Source: an uncultured Flavobacteriales bacterium
Lineage (GTDB): Bacteria > Bacteroidota > Bacteroidia > Flavobacteriales_G > Salibacteraceae
Reading direction: 5' to 3'
Length of the DNA stretch: 41,783 bases
NCBI GenBank assembly: GCA_913062955.1
Contig: CAJXZP010000033.1
Location: forward strand, 1 to 41,783
Shown: positions 21,796 through 30,217 of the stretch, one piece after another
How positions within the stretch are numbered: position 1 is the stretch's first letter
Layout: the number at the start of each line of letters is the position of its first letter
Position numbers and translations under genes: made by a program
The notes under the pieces: model-generated
The model's database searches: none
What the model saw: the letters and a program-made list of their open reading frames with translations, nothing else
Told to the model about the DNA's origin: nothing

Positions 21796-23913
21796 ATGGC
21801 CGCAATTGGATCAATTAGACAACATTCAGGATTATTAATCGGAATTATTGGTAGTGCAATGCTACTTTTTGTATTAGGTGGTGCTTTAGAGTCAACTAGT
21901 GCGTTCTTTTCTGGAGGAAATAATGTAGTAGGTGAAATCAATGGAAAGAAAGTTTCTTACCAAGACTTTGAACTTAGAGTCGCTAAATTAGAAGCTAATT
22001 CAAATGGAAGTTTGTCCGAAGAACAACGTCAGCAATTGCGTGAGCAAGTGTGGAGCGATATGGTAAAGGAAGAGATTCTTGGAAATGAATACGATGCTTT
22101 GGGTTTATCTGTTACAGATGAGGAACTCGTTAACATTATTAAAAATGATAATAACAACCCGACTCTTAGACAATACTTTTCAGATCCTCAAACGGGGCAG
22201 GTAGTGGCGAGTTATGCAAATCCAGATGGGTCTTTAAATGGTGCTGCGGTAATAACCTATTTGCAACAAGTAGTATATGCAGATGGTGAAAACTCTGCGG
22301 AAGCACGTACCTCATGGGAAAGCTTTAGAGAAAATTATTTGCGTAAACCTGCAGTAGATGCAAAGTATGCCGCATTAATTTCTAAAAGTGTTTTTACCAC
22401 GGATGTAGAAATGGAGAGAAGTCAACTTGATCAGAATAGTAGAATTTCTTTTAGTTATGTTTCTTCGTTTTACAATGATATTCCAAACGAGTCCATCGAA
22501 GTTTCGGATGCGGATTTGAAAGAATATTACAATGCGCATAAGAACGAATCTAGCTTTGAACAAGCTGAAAAGAATAGTTCTATGACTTTCGTGAGTTTTG
22601 ACGTGATTGCATCTCCAGAGGATAAAGAAGTTTTAGCGGCAGAATTAGCTGATTTAAAAAAATCTTTTGAAAATTCAAAGGAGGATACATTGTATATCAA
22701 TGAAAATGCGGATACCCCTTTTAACGTTAAATGGCACACACAAGGATTATTTCCTCCTACACAAGATACTTCCATAATTAATGAAGAAGTAGGAACTGTT
22801 GTAGGGCCATTCTTAAACGGACAAAAATTTGAATTGGTAAAAGTTTTGAGAAAGTCTATGCGTCCAGATTCAGCCATGGCTAGTCATATATTATTGCAAT
22901 CTCAAACAGGCGATTTAACAGCTGTGAAAGCTCAAATTGATAGTTTGAAAGCAGCGATAGAAGGTGGAGCTGATTTTGCGGAATTGGCTACTGAATTATC
23001 TTCGGATCAGGGTTCTGCTACCAAAGGTGGTGACCTAGGTTGGTTTACAGAAGGGCAAATGGTTCCTGCTTTTAACGATGCTTGTTTTGAAGGTAAAGTA
23101 GGTGATCTATCCGTAGTGACTACGCAATTTGGTATGCACTTAATCAAAATTACGGATCAAACAGAATTGAAATCAAAAGTACTGGTTGGAATTGTTGATA
23201 ATACCATTGAGCCAAGTCAAAAGTCTTACGAGTTAGCTTACAATGAAGCGAGTACTTTTGCAATTACCAATAGTACTGCCGAAAGTTTTTCTGAGGCTTC
23301 TGCTAATCTAAATGCGATTGAAGCTCCTAATTTGCGTCCAAATGATATGACAGTTATGGGTAGGCCAAATACGAGAGAGGTTGTTCGTTGGGTTTTTGAG
23401 GCCGATTTAGGAGATGTTTCTATGGTGTTTGAAATAGGAAATCAGTTTATGGTGGCTTTGGTAACTGAAATTCGTGAAAAAGGGATTCTTCCTTTAGAAA
23501 TGGTGAGAGAGCAAGTGCGTCAGTCTGTATTAAACGAAAAGAAAGCGAAATTACTCATGGCTAAAATGACTGGAACTACGGTAGAGGAAGTGGCTTCTGC
23601 TATAGGTGGTTCAGTACAGCCAGCTAAAGATATTACATTTAGTTCTTTCAGTATCCCTGGTTTAGGTAACGAGCAAAAGTTACTAGGTAATGCTTTCGGT
23701 TTGGATGCAAATGAAACTTCTGAGGCTATTGAGGGTGAAAGAGGTGTTTATGTACTTAGAGTGGATGCTAAAAACATTCCTGCTGAAACGCCTGTTGCCG
23801 AAGGTACTCGCCAAGGTTTAATGGCTGCGTTTTCTAGTAGAGCTAACTACGAGCCATTTAACGCGTTGAAAAATAATGCGGACATTACAGATAACAGATA
23901 TTCTTTCTTCTAA
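21796..23913 (+). CDS. Membrane-anchored peptidyl-prolyl isomerase, PpiD-like (705 aa)
   Basis: A single N-terminal helix (LLIGIIGSAMLLFVLGGAL) anchors the protein in the inner membrane without cleavage. SurA-N-like helices follow at about 45-200 (GEINGKKVSYQDFE; EEQRQQLREQVWSDMVKEE). A parvulin PPIC domain lies at about 355-455 with SHILLQSQ, GADFAELATELSSDQGSATKGGDLGWF and FGMHLIKITDQ. A second, degenerate region follows before the C-terminus. It assists folding of secreted and outer-membrane proteins at the periplasmic face. A -7-like TATATTCG lies at 21761-21768, so it may have its own promoter. Terminator just downstream. Confidence 0.9.
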   Translation: MAAIGSIRQHSGLLIGIIGSAMLLFVLGGALESTSAFFSGGNNVVGEINGKKVSYQDFELRVAKLEANSNGSLSEEQRQQLREQVWSDMVKEEILGNEYDALGLSVTDEELVNIIKNDNNNPTLRQYFSDPQTGQVVASYANPDGSLNGAAVITYLQQVVYADGENSAEARTSWESFRENYLRKPAVDAKYAALISKSVFTTDVEMERSQLDQNSRISFSYVSSFYNDIPNESIEVSDADLKEYYNAHKNESSFEQAEKNSSMTFVSFDVIASPEDKEVLAAELADLKKSFENSKEDTLYINENADTPFNVKWHTQGLFPPTQDTSIINEEVGTVVGPFLNGQKFELVKVLRKSMRPDSAMASHILLQSQTGDLTAVKAQIDSLKAAIEGGADFAELATELSSDQGSATKGGDLGWFTEGQMVPAFNDACFEGKVGDLSVVTTQFGMHLIKITDQTELKSKVLVGIVDNTIEPSQKSYELAYNEASTFAITNSTAESFSEASANLNAIEAPNLRPNDMTVMGRPNTREVVRWVFEADLGDVSMVFEIGNQFMVALVTEIREKGILPLEMVREQVRQSVLNEKKAKLLMAKMTGTTVEEVASAIGGSVQPAKDITFSSFSIPGLGNEQKLLGNAFGLDANETSEAIEGERGVYVLRVDAKNIPAETPVAEGTRQGLMAAFSSRANYEPFNALKNNADITDNRYSFF

Positions 23914-23931
23914 AGAATAAAGTATTTTTTT

Positions 23932-23962
23932 AAGGGCCGTGAGTTAACTCACGGCCTTTTTT
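23932..23962 (+). terminator. Rho-independent terminator of the PpiD-like gene
   Basis: Stem GGCCGTGAG/CTCACGGCC, loop TTAA, then six T. Ends the envelope gene run. Confidence 0.92.
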
Positions 23963-24015
23963 ATGCTTTAAAATTTGATTTCAATTCCGTATGTTTACTT
24001 CTTAATACTTATTCA

Positions 24016-24750
24016 ATGTCTAAAAGAAATTTATTAATTGTAAGTACTTCAACAGTACACGGGTTACCCTATTTGTCTTACCTAAAAAAAGAGGTGGTCA
24101 AACACTTTGCGGGCTGTAAAGAGATTGTTTTTATTCCTTTTGCCCGACCAGGCGGTGTTTCTTGGGATGATTATACGCAAGTGGCCAGAAACTTTTTTGA
24201 ATCTTTGGATATTTCCGTTAAAGGAATTCATGAATTCGATCATCCGGTAAATGCGCTGAAGGACGCACAAGGAGTCTTTACAGGAGGGGGGAATACCTTT
24301 GTACTGTTAAAGGAAATGCATGAGCAGGACCTCCTAAAGCCATTACGATCTTGCATCTCGGATGGTATGCCTTATATGGGAACCAGTGCGGGGAGTAACT
24401 TGACCGGAATGACCGTGAATAATACAAATGATATGCCTATTGTTTACCCACCATCATTCGAAGCTTTGGGTGTAATACCATTTAATATCAATCCGCATTA
24501 TTTGGATCCGGATCCTTCTTCCAAGCATATGGGTGAAACTCGAGAAACACGAATAAAGGAATATTTGGTGTTTAATAACCTACCTGTGGTTGGCTTGCGT
24601 GAGGGTTCGTTTTTGGAAGTTAAGGGAAACGAGATTCAATTGAAAGGGGAGTTAAGCATGCGAATGTTTGAAAAAGGTAAAACTCCTTATGAGGTGGAGC
24701 CAGGCGCTGACATTTCCTTTTTGTTAAATGGAACAAGTAGAATTGATTAA
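24016..24750 (+). CDS. pepE: Dipeptidase E, aspartyl dipeptidase (244 aa)
   Basis: Cytoplasmic serine peptidase of family S51, which cleaves dipeptides with N-terminal Asp. The nucleophile is Ser124 in GTSAGSN, after the GGGNTFVLL segment; the catalytic His is His161 in NPHYLD, and the DPDPSSKHMGETRETRIKE block is characteristic. Full family length. The next gene starts 11 bases after its stop and is probably in the same operon. Confidence 0.93.
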   Translation: MSKRNLLIVSTSTVHGLPYLSYLKKEVVKHFAGCKEIVFIPFARPGGVSWDDYTQVARNFFESLDISVKGIHEFDHPVNALKDAQGVFTGGGNTFVLLKEMHEQDLLKPLRSCISDGMPYMGTSAGSNLTGMTVNNTNDMPIVYPPSFEALGVIPFNINPHYLDPDPSSKHMGETRETRIKEYLVFNNLPVVGLREGSFLEVKGNEIQLKGELSMRMFEKGKTPYEVEPGADISFLLNGTSRID

Positions 24751-24761
24751 AATATTTGGAT

Positions 24762-25445
24762 ATGAAAATTGGGGTGTTATTATCTGGAAGTGGCGTATAT
24801 GATGGATCCGAAATCCAAGAAACAGTTTTTACGGTATTAGCCATTGCCGATCATGGAGCGGAAGTGTTGTTTATGGCACCCAATATAGATCAGATGCACG
24901 TAATTAATCATTTCACAGGCGAGCAGATGAACGAAAATCGAAACGTATTGACGGAATCGGCTAGGATTGCTCGTGGGGATATCGAGGATTTGGTCAATAT
25001 TAACGTGAATGATTTTGATGCACTGGTTATACCCGGTGGTTTTGGTACGGCCAAAAATCATACGACTTGGGCAGTAAATGGTCCAGAGGCCGAAATTAAT
25101 GAAGAAGTAAAATCGTTAATTCTAAACTGTTTAAGAAGCGGGAAACCGATTGCGGCTTTGTGTATGGGTCCAACTACGGTGGCTAAAGCTTTAGAAGGTA
25201 GTGAGTTTCAGGCTAAACTTTCGGTAGGAACAACTTCCGAAAAATCGCCTTACGATATTAAAGCGATAGCGGAAGGGATAAATGCCACAGGGGCTGAACA
25301 TATTTTATGTTCCGTAAAGGAAGTGAGTGTGGACCAAAACCTAAGAATTGTTTGTGCACCTTGTTACATGATGGAGGCATCCGTATTGAACGTAAATGAT
25401 AATGTGAAGCAGGCAATAGATCAGTTGTTTCTGTTTTTGAAATAA
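24762..25445 (+). CDS. elbB: ElbB-type glyoxalase of the DJ-1/PfpI family (227 aa)
   Basis: Begins MKIGVLLSGSGVYDGSEIQE as in ElbB proteins; ATG 24762 is preferred over an in-frame TTG two codons earlier. The active-site Cys134 lies in IAALCMGPTTVAKAL, and the VIPGGFGTAKN segment forms the nucleophile-elbow region. E. coli ElbB is a glyoxalase once tied to isoprenoid synthesis; the physiological substrate is open. It follows pepE closely and may be cotranscribed. Confidence 0.9.
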   Translation: MKIGVLLSGSGVYDGSEIQETVFTVLAIADHGAEVLFMAPNIDQMHVINHFTGEQMNENRNVLTESARIARGDIEDLVNINVNDFDALVIPGGFGTAKNHTTWAVNGPEAEINEEVKSLILNCLRSGKPIAALCMGPTTVAKALEGSEFQAKLSVGTTSEKSPYDIKAIAEGINATGAEHILCSVKEVSVDQNLRIVCAPCYMMEASVLNVNDNVKQAIDQLFLFLK

Positions 25446-25538
25446 GAAATGCTATATATTCTAAAGACCTTAGGTTAAGAAATCGTCATTATTGTTAGGT
25501 GTGCTGTAAATTAAGTAGTTATATTGGTTATTAGTTGC

Positions 25539-25546
25539 TATATTTG
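25539..25546 (+). promoter_or_regulatory. -7 box before the secreted barrel-like protein gene
   Basis: TATATTTG matches TAnnTTTG, 21 bases before the ATG at 25568. No TTG lies 17-20 bases upstream. Confidence 0.45.
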
Positions 25547-25567
25547 TGAGTCCCAAGACAAAATATT

Positions 25568-26410
25568 ATGAAAAATATTCTACTAAATTCTATCGCATTA
25601 ACTCTTTTTATGATTGTTGGTATTTCTGTTTTCTCTCAGGATAAGATTTATAAAACTAATTCGGAAGTGATCCTTTGTAAAATTACTGAGGTAGCCGAAG
25701 AGGAAGTAAAATATACAACAGAAACTACTGGGAATATTGTTTATGTAATAGACGTGGACCGTATTGAAAAGATAGTCCTAGAAAATGGTAAAGAGTTAAC
25801 TTTTAATGTGCGGATGGATGATCCCGAGTTGTATGCTCATCAATCACCTAATGCATTTAAATTTGGTCTGTTTTCGCCTCTAACAGGCGCTATTAGTGTC
25901 GGGTACGAAAGGTCCTTAAGTCCTGGGAAAAGCTTGGAAGGTACTCTTGGTATTATTGGTATCGGCAGAGATATAGATGGCGTAGACCCTAAAGGAGCTT
26001 ACATTAAAGCTGGTATGAAGTTTATTTTAAGACCTGATTTTACTTTAAAGGGAATGAAATATTCACATCAACTGAATGGGTGGTATTTTAAACCAGAATT
26101 TGATTTTTCATTTTACCAAAGTGATGCATATTCTAATAATTGGGGCTACGCAACTAATACATCTAGAAAAAACATTGCCGCTGGTGCTTTTATTTTGAAT
26201 TTCGGAAAACAAATGGTATTGAGTAATATTTTCTTAGTCGATTTGTATGTGGGTGTCGGTTATGGAGCAGATAATAATGGGGATGATGGATATGATCCAA
26301 ATACTGGTGCTTATGAATATACCAGTCCTTATCACTATGGATTTGTTATGGGACAGGATGTTCCATTGGCTGCTACTGCGGGTTTGAGAATTGGTTTCTT
26401 GACCAAATAG
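25568..26410 (+). CDS. Secreted protein with small N-terminal domain and predicted outer-membrane barrel (280 aa)
   Basis: Signal peptide of about 23 residues ending at VFSQ. A small strand-rich domain follows (about 24-78: KTNSEVILCKITEVAEEEVKY, VDRIEKIVLENGKEL), then a glycine- and tyrosine-rich barrel-like part from about 95 (FKFGLFSPLTGAISVGYERSL to ATAGLRIGFLTK). I do not recognise a family with known function. The N-terminal domain resembles that of the 30204-30815 product. It has its own -7 box upstream and a weak terminator downstream, so it looks monocistronic. Confidence 0.72.
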   Translation: MKNILLNSIALTLFMIVGISVFSQDKIYKTNSEVILCKITEVAEEEVKYTTETTGNIVYVIDVDRIEKIVLENGKELTFNVRMDDPELYAHQSPNAFKFGLFSPLTGAISVGYERSLSPGKSLEGTLGIIGIGRDIDGVDPKGAYIKAGMKFILRPDFTLKGMKYSHQLNGWYFKPEFDFSFYQSDAYSNNWGYATNTSRKNIAAGAFILNFGKQMVLSNIFLVDLYVGVGYGADNNGDDGYDPNTGAYEYTSPYHYGFVMGQDVPLAATAGLRIGFLTK

Positions 26411-26433
26411 AATACAATTAATTTTTGGTTAAA

Positions 26434-26462
26434 AAGCTCGGTTTTACTGGGCATTTTTTTTT
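26434..26462 (+). terminator. Weak Rho-independent terminator after 26410
   Basis: GCTCGG with CTGGGC (two wobble pairs), loop TTTTA, then a run of eight T. The stem is weak but the T-run and position fit. Confidence 0.5.
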
Positions 26463-26635
26463 GTGTAATTACACCTAATTTTTGCTACCAATAGGTCCCA
26501 ATTGTTGTTGGTATGAATACTGTGTGTTGCTTAGAAAGTTGATGAACCACTTACTAAAGTGGAGGCGATACTTTTTTACTGCTTGATAATTAAGCATTTC
26601 CCTTCAACTATTAACTTCGAAACAGAAGATTTTGG

Positions 26636-27565
26636 TTACTTGTACTTCACCTTTAAATCATCATCGTTATACATCATGAGGTAGTTGTTATATCTGTTTT
26701 CCGATATTTCACCGGCTTCTAGTGCGCTTTTAATCGCACAACCTGGTTCATTAATATGGACACAGTTATTGAACTTGCAATCACCCAGGAACTTTTTCAT
26801 TTCAATAAAATAATGAGCTAAGTGCTCTTTATCTATATCAATCATTCCAAAACTTCGTAATCCAGGAGTATCGATTAATCGGGCTCCAAAATCGGTGAAG
26901 TGCATTTCAGCAAATGTGGTGGTATGACGACCTTTATCGTTGTACTCCGAAATTTCATCCACCCAAAGTTCTAAATCGCTATCTAATGCGTTTATTAAAG
27001 AAGATTTTCCGACACCTGATTGTCCTGTAAAAAGAGTTGTTTTGTCTTTCATTAACTCCTTCAACGCATTAACTCCAGTTCCAGTTTCTGCAGAAGTGGA
27101 CAGCATTTCGTATCCAATAGGACCATAGATGCCAATTAATTCGTCAAAACGATCTTCGTCCTTCTCTTCGTAAATATCTACTTTGTTGAACGCCAAAATA
27201 ACGGGAATGCCATACGCTTCAGCAGTGGCCAAAACACGATCGACAAACCCAAGAGGGGTACGAGGCATAACTACCGTAAGTACCACAACAATTTGGTCAA
27301 TATTAGAGGCGATAATGTGCGATTCCTTACTTAAGTTAGTTGCTTTACGGATCAAATAGTTTTTTCGAGGAATCAATTCAGTAATTACCGCTTCGTCTTC
27401 ATCGCTATTTAAAACCATTACTTGATCACCAACCGTAATTGGATTAGTAGTTCGGATCCCTTTGATCCGAAACTTCCCTTTTAATCGCGCACTAATGGTA
27501 TCGCCATTATCCATTCGAACTTCGTACCAACTACCGGTAGATTTTATAACATATCCTTGCGTCAT
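26636..27565 (-). CDS. rsgA: Small ribosomal subunit biogenesis GTPase RsgA (309 aa)
   Basis: A circularly permuted GTPase that checks late 30S subunits. Order: N-terminal OB fold (about 1-70, MTQGYVIKSTGSWYEV), G4 NKVD (127-130), G1 GQSGVGKS (181-188), G3 DTPG (232-235), then a zinc site from Cys263, Cys268, His270 and Cys276. ATG 27565 matches the usual start; a further ATG 24 bases upstream would add eight residues. The 225-base stretch to the convergent upstream neighbour shows nothing beyond the terminator at 26434. Confidence 0.95.
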   Translation of the reverse strand: MTQGYVIKSTGSWYEVRMDNGDTISARLKGKFRIKGIRTTNPITVGDQVMVLNSDEDEAVITELIPRKNYLIRKATNLSKESHIIASNIDQIVVVLTVVMPRTPLGFVDRVLATAEAYGIPVILAFNKVDIYEEKDEDRFDELIGIYGPIGYEMLSTSAETGTGVNALKELMKDKTTLFTGQSGVGKSSLINALDSDLELWVDEISEYNDKGRHTTTFAEMHFTDFGARLIDTPGLRSFGMIDIDKEHLAHYFIEMKKFLGDCKFNNCVHINEPGCAIKSALEAGEISENRYNNYLMMYNDDDLKVKYK

Positions 27566-27631
27566 ATTCACTTTCAGATTGAACTTCAAAAGTAGGCTAT
27601 CCGAAGGAGTAAAAAAGCCACTTTGAATCTG

Positions 27632-27639
27632 TATTTTTG
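27632..27639 (+). promoter_or_regulatory. -7 box of the gldA operon
   Basis: TATTTTTG fits TAnnTTTG and lies about 20 bases before the gldA ATG. No -33 TTG at the normal distance. Confidence 0.4.
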
Positions 27640-27659
27640 AGGCCTAGATTTTTTTCATT

Positions 27660-28571
27660 ATGTCGATATCCATTAAAAATATTACCAAGGTTTACGGAGA
27701 ACAAATAGCGGTAAACAATGTTTCTTTTGAAATAACAGAAGGGGAAATAGTCGGGTTCCTAGGACCCAACGGTGCCGGGAAATCCACCTTGATGAAAATC
27801 ATTACAGGTTACCTGCCTCAAACCAAGGGGGAAGTAAAGGTAATGGGGTTGGAAATGGCCGAAGATGCCTTGGCCTTAAAGCGGCAAATTGGATACTTAC
27901 CCGAGCATAATCCGCTGTATTTGGAAATGTATGTTTGGGAATTTTTAGAATTTGTGGCGGAGTTGACCAATGTGAAGAATAAAAAGAAGCGCATTAAGGA
28001 AGTCATTGAATTAGTTGGTTTAGGGAAAGAACAAAACAAAGTCATTGAAAGTCTTTCTAAAGGTTACCGTCAACGTGTGGGTTTGGCTCACGCTATTTTA
28101 CATGATCCTAAGGTGCTTATTCTGGATGAACCAACCACAGGGTTGGATCCCAATCAGATTGTAGATATCCGTAACTTGATCCGAGAAATTGGAAAGAACA
28201 AAACCGTGATGTTATCCACCCATATTATGCAGGAAGTAGAAGCTATCTGTAGTCGTGTGGTGATTATCAATGAAGGTAATATTGTCGCAGATAGAGCGAT
28301 TGAGAATATCCATGAAATTTATGAAGGTTATCGAATCGTGAAGGTTCAATTCGATAAACCGATAGATCTGGATGCCTTTAGGAATATTGAAGATGTACTC
28401 AACGTAACTCTGGTGGCAGATAATACTTACGAATTCAAAACACCTTCTAGTGTGGAGGTACGTGCTCGGATTTTTTCTTTAGCCGTAGAGTTAGATCTTG
28501 TGGTATTGGAGCTTTCGTTGGTTGAAAAACAATTGGAACAGGTATTTCACGATTTGACACAGAAAAAATAA
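27660..28571 (+). CDS. gldA: ABC transporter ATP-binding protein, GldA-like (303 aa)
   Basis: Walker A GPNGAGKST (35-43), signature LSKGYRQ (132-138), Walker B VLILDEP (152-158), and the D and H loops in TGLDPNQ and STHIMQE. The IGYLPEHNPLYLEMYVWEFL stretch and the C-terminal regulatory region of about 80 residues are typical of Bacteroidota GldA, the ATPase of the GldAFG transporter needed for gliding. GldF and GldG are not in the window, which agrees with gldA often standing apart. Other GldA-like ATPases exist, so the symbol is probable, not certain. A methyltransferase gene follows 12 bases downstream. Confidence 0.78.
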   Translation: MSISIKNITKVYGEQIAVNNVSFEITEGEIVGFLGPNGAGKSTLMKIITGYLPQTKGEVKVMGLEMAEDALALKRQIGYLPEHNPLYLEMYVWEFLEFVAELTNVKNKKKRIKEVIELVGLGKEQNKVIESLSKGYRQRVGLAHAILHDPKVLILDEPTTGLDPNQIVDIRNLIREIGKNKTVMLSTHIMQEVEAICSRVVIINEGNIVADRAIENIHEIYEGYRIVKVQFDKPIDLDAFRNIEDVLNVTLVADNTYEFKTPSSVEVRARIFSLAVELDLVVLELSLVEKQLEQVFHDLTQKK

Positions 28572-28583
28572 ACTTTTGATGGG

Positions 28584-29240
28584 ATGAATTCGAATCAATT
28601 AAAATGGAGGTTTAATTTAGTTGGTCGTTTCTATAATCCAGTAAAAAGGTTGGTTTTGGGAACTACTCCCGAAGCCGTAATTGGAAAAACCATTAAAGAA
28701 CTAGAAACATTTCATAATGTACTAGTTGTGGGTGGAGGAGCCGATAATTGTGTGTCAGAATTAATTCAAAATCAAAAATCAAAAAAAATTACTCTAGTGG
28801 ATGTATCGGCTACCTTGCTGGAGGAGGCGAAAGTTCGAATCCAAAATCGGAATACTTCAAAAGTCGATATTGCCCTGATTAATTGTGCATTCTTAGACTT
28901 TGAATCCACTAAAAAGTTTGATCTCGTTATCTTTCCATTTTACTTGGATTTGTTTTCAGATCAAGAAGTGCATCAAAATATTATGCATGTTAGCTCCAAA
29001 CTCAACAACATGGGAAAGGTTTTGATAATTGACTTTTCGTCTTCGAAAAAGCAAAGTTTTATAAACCAGGTGAAAGTAGCTTTATTGTATGCGTTATTCC
29101 TTCCAATTTCTGGAACCTTTCGGTTGGCGATACCGAATTATTACCTGCTGTTTTCTACATTTGATTTTCAATTAATTCGAGAAAGAACTCATGCTTCGAG
29201 ACTTTATAATTCCCAAATTTTCCAATACAGAGAGGTCTAA
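28584..29240 (+). CDS. Predicted class I SAM-dependent methyltransferase (218 aa)
   Basis: Motif I VLVVGGGADNCV (a glycine-rich SAM loop), followed by the acidic end of strand 2 (ITLVDVSATLLEEAK) and the KFDLVIFPFYLDLF stretch equivalent to motif IV. An N-terminal MNSNQLKWRFNLVGRFYNPVKR stretch resembles membrane-surface lipid or quinone methyltransferases, and the hydrophobic patch near 160-185 (VALLYALFLPISG) may bind the membrane. Substrate unknown. It sits with gldA as an operon and runs convergent to the UbiA-like gene, whose stop overlaps its own. Confidence 0.72.
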   Translation: MNSNQLKWRFNLVGRFYNPVKRLVLGTTPEAVIGKTIKELETFHNVLVVGGGADNCVSELIQNQKSKKITLVDVSATLLEEAKVRIQNRNTSKVDIALINCAFLDFESTKKFDLVIFPFYLDLFSDQEVHQNIMHVSSKLNNMGKVLIIDFSSSKKQSFINQVKVALLYALFLPISGTFRLAIPNYYLLFSTFDFQLIRERTHASRLYNSQIFQYREV

Positions 29241-30217
29241 AAGGAAATTAAAATCTGGGTAATGGTAATTATTGCAAATTGAAATACCATGGTTCCTTCT
29301 AACATATAGGCATTGAATAAGGGGGCATTGTATTTCTTGAATTTTTCAATCATATAGACCGCCCAAAGATGTGAAACAACAACCGCTAAACAAATGGCCA
29401 AGTGGATGGTGTCGGAAGTGAAAAACTGGTAGAAAGTAATTAGGGGAGCTATGAAAAGTAAGACTTTAGATAAAAGTAAAGCCTGATCCGATCCTAAAAT
29501 TATAGGAATGGTTTTCAAGGACCATTTCTTGTCTATTCGTACATCCCTCACATCGAATGGAATGGTGACGGCCAAAATAAATAGAAATCGCTGTACCCCT
29601 AATAATAGAATGTCGTTTAAAAGAAATTCATTACTTAAGAGAAGTGGGATGCTTGAGGTGGTTACGGTAACTACCGTTGAAATGGCGTAAATTTTCAATC
29701 CTGGAATATCACGTAAGCGTTTCCATCCATTTCCAGTAGGGATGAGAGGTAAGGAATAGGTGATAGCTACTATTCCAAGTGGAATTAGTAATTGAAATAT
29801 TTCTTGGGATAACTGAAAAGTGAAAATCAAACTCCCTAATAAACCTATAATGACAGATCCTCTTGCAATGTTTGGATTTTTAGATACGGATTTTTGGGAG
29901 GGAGAGTATTCAATTGGAAGAGTTAATCGTAACCCAATGAGTCGATGCAAGGGATAAAGAAATAACGTAGAGAAAAAAATAAAAGCTAGATAATTCCAAT
30001 CAAATTGGTAACTACCCACAGTCATGTAAGTCGCTATGGTAATGGCTAAAATGGGGAGAGCCACATAGCTATTACTATGCGCTAGTCGAAGGAAAAAAAG
30101 CTTGGACGGATTTTTCTTTTTTTTATGCGAATGTCCAGAATGATTGGAGTGATCATGCATCAGTTTCATCTCCTTTAAAAAAGAGGGTTTCGGAGGAATG
30201 TCTTTATTTGGATCCAT
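29237..30217 (-). CDS. UbiA-like polytopic membrane protein lacking the first Asp motif (326 aa)
   Basis: About eight or nine hydrophobic segments. The second prenyltransferase Asp motif is kept: DVRDVRID (Asp222, 225, 229) followed by WSLKTIPIILG. The first NDxxDxxxD motif is not visible; the equivalent place after the second helix reads FLYPLHRLIGLRL. An N-terminal cytoplasmic tail carries five His between 21 and 31 (HDHSNHSGHSH) and then KKKK. I start at ATG 30217; a TTG two codons earlier is less likely. Loss of one motif argues against ordinary prenyl transfer, though a reduced or altered activity is possible. It overlaps the upstream gene by 14 bases (same strand) and the convergent methyltransferase by four. 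Confidence 0.7.
   Translation of the reverse strand: MDPNKDIPPKPSFLKEMKLMHDHSNHSGHSHKKKKNPSKLFFLRLAHSNSYVALPILAITIATYMTVGSYQFDWNYLAFIFFSTLFLYPLHRLIGLRLTLPIEYSPSQKSVSKNPNIARGSVIIGLLGSLIFTFQLSQEIFQLLIPLGIVAITYSLPLIPTGNGWKRLRDIPGLKIYAISTVVTVTTSSIPLLLSNEFLLNDILLLGVQRFLFILAVTIPFDVRDVRIDKKWSLKTIPIILGSDQALLLSKVLLFIAPLITFYQFFTSDTIHLAICLAVVVSHLWAVYMIEKFKKYNAPLFNAYMLEGTMVFQFAIITITQILISF

Noticed and set aside
23932-23962. Palindrome as an operator
   Set aside because: The GC-rich stem with a T-run after a stop codon is a normal terminator.
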